This document shows positions 59,831 through 64,000 of a stretch of DNA of 64,000 nt, in pieces. Numbering within the stretch: position 1 is the stretch's first letter; the number at the start of each line of letters is the position of its first letter. The notes beneath the pieces were generated by a model. That model saw nothing but the letters and a program-made list of their open reading frames with translations, had not been told where the DNA came from and searched no databases. Source of the DNA: Gonocerus acuteangulatus (taxonomy: Eukaryota > Arthropoda > Insecta > Hemiptera > Coreidae); assembly GCA_946811695.1 (NCBI GenBank), contig OX328127.1:46854982-46918981 (forward strand), written 5' to 3'. The translations under genes were made by a program, and so were the position numbers.

Positions 59831-60550
59831 GAAAATAAGTAAAATCGATCCACGTTGTAGCATAATCTGGAAGAAATTTATTTGTACTTACAATCTGAAA
59901 TATTTGCCTTTCTAGAACGAAACGCGAAAACGTGTATCGTGACCAACTGAAGACTATTTTTTCCATTGGGAGTGGGGGTAAAGCTGAAATGGTCATTACA
60001 CGCCAAAATTGAATTATACCTGTTGTGGCTCCGGATGGACATTTCATTGTACTGTTTTCAGGCTGTATGGGATATGATTTATAAATAATCAACATAAGCT
60101 CTATTTTAACAACCCTGGTATATCAAGTAATGTCTGTTTAGTTTTTGTTTCAATATTTTTAATGTAACACGTGTTTACTACTGTAGGCAGACTGAGTCGT
60201 AATCTTCGTTACTGGGCCTTTATATTTTCTGATTTACGGTTTTCCACTGCACCTGAAGACGCCAAGGTATAAATCAGACAATAGAACCTGTACAATGTTG
60301 GGGAGACGAGTAGTGAATCGGGAAACGTGTCATTCACATGATTAGCGACTTAAAATTGGGGTTGATTGAGGATCGCTCCATTGATTCACGAACGACAAGC
60401 TGTAAAGGACCCAAAGCAGAAGCATCAAGCTGATCCTCATGAAGCATATAATGGTTTTGCCTCAGAGCGGGTTGTACCGATCGAGACTTGAGAACCAACA
60501 GAGGTTGAACGGAGAGGGGGGCAACCCTACAGCTGCTGGTATATTAGCCT
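59830..60550. other. Unassigned stretch
   Basis: No domain recognised. A 96-codon minus frame (59805-60095) overlaps the LINE end and is a shadow. Confidence 0.35.
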
Positions 60551-60690
60551 GTCTTACTCACTCCCTCTCCCTCACTCACTCCCTCTCTCTCTCTCTCACC
60601 CTTCCAGAAGCCCCTTCTTTCTATTTCTCTCTCATCGCTCACTCTCTCTCATTCCCTCGGCCTCTCTCTCTTCTCTCAGAACATCCCATC
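60550..60690 (+). repeat. (CT)n-rich imperfect microsatellite
   Basis: Interrupted CT/CTCA repeats, similar in style to the tract at 14.9 kb. Confidence 0.85.
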
Positions 60691-60729
60691 TCCTCTACTA
60701 TTGATTCCGTTCTTCTCTGACAAAATTTC

Positions 60730-62225
60730 TGTTCATTCTTTCGCCCGCTTCTAAAAGTACAAAATAATGTTCACTGCTTTATTTAAAATAAAATAAAAAC
60801 ACATTCATAAAAAAATAGTAGAAGAAGGTTCAAATTAATATTGAAAACTTATAAGAAATCCCAACGACATCACCTAGTATATCTTACAATAAATAAGCCT
60901 AATTCTTACGAAACAGAGAAACAGATTATTAAATTGATATCAAGATTTGAGAACAGAGACACGTTCCTCCGGCATGAAATGTTACACTGCAATAGATGCA
61001 GGATTCCAGTTTCCGTAGAATTCGAAAGCCAAAATGCCAAACTGATTCGACCTAGCGTACCTCCCTCAGGCATACTCTTGCGAGTAAGCCGTCCAACGGG
61101 TAGTATTATAATGGAGACGCTACGTGCCGTAGTGGGCTCCTGGAAGACTATAGCCGAATTACTATAATTAAACTTGAGCTATGCTGCTAGTTGGTGCACT
61201 ATTAAAAAAAAATACAATTATATCTTGCAGCTTAATGCGTGTTCTAGCACTCTTGAAAACCTCATTCTCGTATCTTCGGTCTAGAGGCGGATCCCCTGTC
61301 AAATACAGTATTATTAAACGTATAATTGTGGGAGAATATTATTGGCGTTTAGATGCTTTATTGTTACTTATTCCTAACTGTAGACAGAAATGTACGTAGG
61401 CGTCGTTTTAAGAGTATTTCGACATGGGGAGTCGAATATTTTGTAAGGGATTAATCAGCCGTTTTCAAGCATAGTAGGGAAATTGGATTTTGTTCGGGCA
61501 ATCAAATATTCAAAATGACTTGAAACATTCCTACAGACTTTGACAAATTTTGGTTACATTTGGAGTAAGTATTAAAAAAATATATAATCTGGTATTGTTT
61601 TTATTTTATTTTATTTTATTTTTTAAATTTTCGTGAAAATTGGCTGTTCTAATCCTTAATAAATTTCACTATAATAAAGGGTTTCAAGCCTTTCGATAGT
61701 ACGATTTTAGCCAGAAAATTAGTACTTCGATAATACTTAAAGCAGATAATTCAAATTTTCTTCCCATTATGAAAGCTTACAAATTATTCAAATTTGTTCA
61801 ACTGGATAATCCGATTGTTATTATTATAACAATTCAGGAAGAATGTGAAATAGACTATTCTTTGGTTTTCTTTTATTACATGCTGAATTAAAAATATAAA
61901 ATTATATACAGACATTTCTATATTTATACAGGAAAAATATTTGACAGGTTTGAAAATGGTATCATCAGAAAAGAATATTAGCAAATGTAAAAAGCATAAA
62001 AAAAAATTGTCTTAGTTAGTTTTATGAAAGAAGAACGTAAACTTACTTCTTACCAAGTAAACATGAGAGAAATGTATGAAAACCTAAATAAATATGGGAG
62101 TGTTTTGGCGAAGGAGGTGTGTGTAAAGAGAGAAAGAAAGGCTACCACTTGTAACCAGTGAGAGTTAGGATTTAGCTGGAGGAAAATGGGATGGCCGACC
62201 TAGATTCCCGGAACCTTAGCAAACA
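60730..62225. other. Unassigned stretch
   Basis: A 108-codon frame (60841-61167, TTG start) contains HEMLHCNRCRIPVSVEF but matches no family I know. A patch near 61545-61660 (TTTTGGTTACATTTGGAG) distantly resembles the 1.3-kb repeat. Confidence 0.3.
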
Positions 62226-62239
62226 TTTACTCATGCACT

Positions 62240-62597
62240 TCTTTATGTCCTACCATACAGGTGGTTAGATGCTTGTAGATCAACCGTAGAACACTATATG
62301 GATTGCAGAGGGCGGCAGCATGTGGAATCAATGGTTTAGAAGGTTTAACATGGAATGGGGTTATAGATTCTCAGTGTGTTTACAAAGACTGACCTATTAT
62401 CGTCTTTATAGTACTATCGTATAGGTGGCAAGATGCTTGCAGATCAGCCGTAGAACACACCAAGAATTGCTAAGGGCAGCAACATGTGGAATCAATGGAT
62501 TGGAAGGTGAAACATGGAATGGGTACATGGATTCTCAGTGCCTTTACAAAGACTGACCTATTATCGTCTTTATAGTACTATCGTATAGGTGGCAAGG
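62240..62597 (+). repeat. Tandem duplication, ~163-bp unit, 2.2 copies
   Basis: Starts of GTGG(T/C)(T/A)AGATGCTTG at about 62262 and 62426, and a third start at 62588. Blocks GTGGAATCAATGG and CCTATTATCGTCTTTATAGT recur in step. Copies differ by roughly 15 percent. Confidence 0.85.
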
Positions 62598-62617
62598 TTA
62601 ACATTATAACATTTGGT

Positions 62618-62663
62618 GCTCTAATGGTCCAGATGTTGATGCGCCATAAAATAAAAAAAAATA
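62618..62663 (+). mobile_element. 5'-truncated SINE tail with target duplication
   Basis: GCTCTAATGGTCCAGATGTT then GATGCGCCATAAAAT and A-runs form the shared SINE tail alone. ATAACATTTGG on the left and ACAACATTTGG on the right look like a target duplication, so this is an insertion of the tail only. Confidence 0.65.
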
Positions 62664-62830
62664 AAAAATTACAACATTTGGACTCCTGGCCCAAGATCGT
62701 GGGTTCGGTTCCCACTAGGGGAGGTGGCGTTTCTTTCGAAAAAAGGAAAGGCATCAGCCCTATCCTCGCTAGAAAAGGGTGGTAACAAAGAGATAACCTT
62801 GTCCTAAAATTCATTGTGATAAATGGACTT
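62664..62830 (+). mobile_element. tRNA-like 3' half and downstream body
   Basis: GATCGTGGGTTCGGTTCCCA is a strong box B in tRNA T-arm context, but no box A precedes it. It is followed by ~110 bp containing TTCTTTCGAAAAAAGGAAAG. Probably a SINE interrupted by the tail insertion to its left. Confidence 0.5.
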
Positions 62831-62869
62831 AAAATTTAAATAATAATAATTTTAAAAAAAAATGATAAT

Positions 62870-63085
62870 AATTAAAACATTTGCCAACGGCCACAGCCAG
62901 TTGAATGCACTGGTTCCCGTTGATCACCGAAGTTAAGCAACGTCGGACCTGGCGAGTACCTGAATGGGTGACTGACCAAGTGCTGTTGGCATTATAAAAG
63001 GACGGTAACCTGTAGATAGCCCGGCGTTAATAGCCTAAATGCTGGTATGCCGTTAAACTCAATAATAACAAAATTAAAACATTTG
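62870..63085 (+). mobile_element. 5S rRNA-derived SINE with 14-bp target duplication
   Basis: The 5S-like head occupies 62883-62993 (GCCAACGGCCACAGCCAGTT, GATCACCGAAGTTAAGCAAC, GAATGGGTGACTGACCAAGT, GTTGGC). The tail reads AAAAGGACGGTAACCTGTAG then GGCGTTAATAGCCTAAATGC and an A-rich end. AATTAAAACATTTG flanks it at 62870-62883 and 63072-63085. It is the plus-strand counterpart of the copy at 37.05 kb, with a more diverged shared domain. Confidence 0.9.
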
Positions 63086-63089
63086 GACG

Positions 63090-63540
63090 TCAGGATAAAT
63101 ATTACGGTGTTTCATACGGTCGCGTTAGAACAGATCAATGCCTGCAGCTAACGGCCGTTACACGCACATAGATACATAAATCGCCATTCTTGAGGCATTA
63201 TGTTTTTGAGAATATTTGAAAGCCGCCCCGAAACGAGTACAGTCGCCGCGAGTCTATTTATACCCACTGATTCTTTAGCCTGTCTATATATAGAGACTGA
63301 TTCCTCCGTTGGTCTATATATAGCAGCCCAGTCCACTGCCTAACACCTTAATGCCTGTCCTTCTTTGGGCCACTCATCTCCTCACGGGATCGACAAATTG
63401 CCACTTAGCGTTCCATTTTTTCCTCCATTCTCATAGCCGTTACACATCACAGACCGACTATCCCCTGGAAATAGTCGTGCGAGTATCCAGGTTTATTTAT
63501 GTGGGATTTAAAATACATTTTTAGGCATTTCAATATTTTT
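63090..63540. other. Unassigned stretch
   Basis: Contains short repeats of CTATATATAGA/CTGATTC at 63265-63320. No gene. Confidence 0.35.
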
Positions 63541-63545
63541 TTTTC

Positions 63546-63802
63546 TATAACTGGCGAATAAGGCGGAAGGTCAATAAAATATCGTCACACAATTTTACAC
63601 TTTTATTTATCTTCCCTACCAGTCTAGACGAGGCCCTGCTAGTGGAAGGTTCCATTCCACAGGTTGAGGCTGAATTTAATGTTTAAGTGTGTTCCCCTGA
63701 AGAGGCACCAAAAAGGGTGCGAAACATGTAGGGAAGATAAATAAAAGTGTAAAAGTGTGTGACGATATTTTATTGACCTTCCGCCTTATTCGCCAGTTAT
63801 AT
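63546..63802. mobile_element. Inverted pair of ribozyme repeats (family D)
   Basis: Left arm 63546-63619 (minus) and right arm 63728-63802 (plus) are almost identical mirror images (GGGAAGATAAATAAAAGTGT, GACGATATTTTATTGACCTT, CGCCTTATTCGCCAGTTATA). The right arm is preceded by a complete hammerhead; the left arm has none and its similarity starts at the ribozyme cleavage point. A ~108-bp unique core with the hammerhead lies between. Confidence 0.85.
63692..63735 (+). ncRNA. Hammerhead ribozyme, family D
   Basis: CTGAAGA (63697-63703), stem II GCACC pairing GGTGC, GAAA (63721-63724), then CATGTA. Stem III is the palindrome ACAUGU and cleavage is predicted after GUA. Stem I pairs TTCCC upstream with GGGAA downstream, five base pairs. 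All invariant residues are present; it is the best-formed hammerhead in the window. Confidence 0.85.
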
Positions 63803-64000
63803 ATATTTGAACTAAGGGTCATTTAAAGAATAATTTTTTTTTCGTTTCTCTTCAGGGGCTTTTTTATTCCTGAACATAAGTAAAATATTCAAACATTCTG
63901 CATTTAGGGCACGCTACGGATTAAGGACAAAATGAATATTGGCAAAGTCAGTCTACAACTACAGTTTAGTGATAATGCGCTAGATCAGTAATTTTCTATA

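Noticed and set aside
60841..61167. 108-codon frame with a Cys pair (HCNRC)
   Set aside because: It needs a TTG start, lacks a recognisable domain and has no supporting context.
62883..62993. Functional 5S rRNA gene
   Set aside because: The 5S part is diverged and fused to a SINE tail and A-rich end, with a 14-bp target duplication around the whole unit.

Overview
The window looks like a gene-poor, transposon-rich stretch of an AT-rich animal nuclear genome. Coding density is very low: no open reading frame exceeds about 140 codons, and the longest ones fall in microsatellites, poly(T) runs or the assembly gap. Long (TA)n, (CT)n, (CA)n and poly(A/T) tracts abound, and there is one 200-bp run of N. 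A 5S rRNA-derived SINE head with a GCCAACG...GTTGGC acceptor stem fits arthropod-type 5S RNA better than molluscan 5S, so an arthropod is my best guess; species is not determined. I found no host protein gene, tRNA gene or CRISPR that I can support.

Layout. 0-5 kb: two decayed Tc1/mariner transposases (about 1.1-1.5 kb and 3.9-4.8 kb). 5-8 kb: microsatellites, then a 5'-truncated Penelope-like element (PLE) on the minus strand with the end of its reverse transcriptase (YVDD), a GIY-YIG endonuclease and a hammerhead ribozyme in its terminal repeat. 8.9-10.8 kb: a 1.9-kb hAT-type foldback element with a perfect 8-bp target duplication and a ribozyme motif in each arm, inserted next to a tandem ~142-bp repeat. 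12-18 kb: two Jockey-like LINE relics, an IR-ended 1.3-kb element, a small MITE and a composite dispersed repeat. 18.4-19.1 kb: a near-perfect 336-bp palindrome. 19-37 kb: mostly non-coding DNA with a minisatellite, a ribozyme-bearing palindrome (23.6 kb), inverted PLE terminal repeats (33 kb) and a 153-bp tandem ribozyme dimer (36.5 kb). 37-54 kb: a 5S-SINE, a second hAT MITE, two tRNA-SINE families, a mariner MITE and a LINE 3' end. 45.5-46.9 and 57.2-58.5 kb: two inverted copies of one ~1.3-kb repeat. 59-64 kb: a LINE C-terminus, a tandem duplication, nested SINE insertions with clear target duplications, and a final ribozyme-bearing inverted repeat.

Two systems unify the window. First, at least four sequence families carry minimal type-I hammerhead ribozymes (CUGANGA, stem II, GAAA, then a very short self-complementary stem III). 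They recur in inverted or tandem pairs, and in two places the homology starts at the predicted cleavage site. This is the signature of PLE and retrozyme mobility via self-cleaving RNA. Second, SINEs with different Pol III heads (5S rRNA and tRNA) share the same 3' domain (about 35 bp, related to GCTAATGACCTAGAAGTAGA), which suggests a common mobilising LINE. All functional statements come from reading the sequence by eye; no database search or folding was run.
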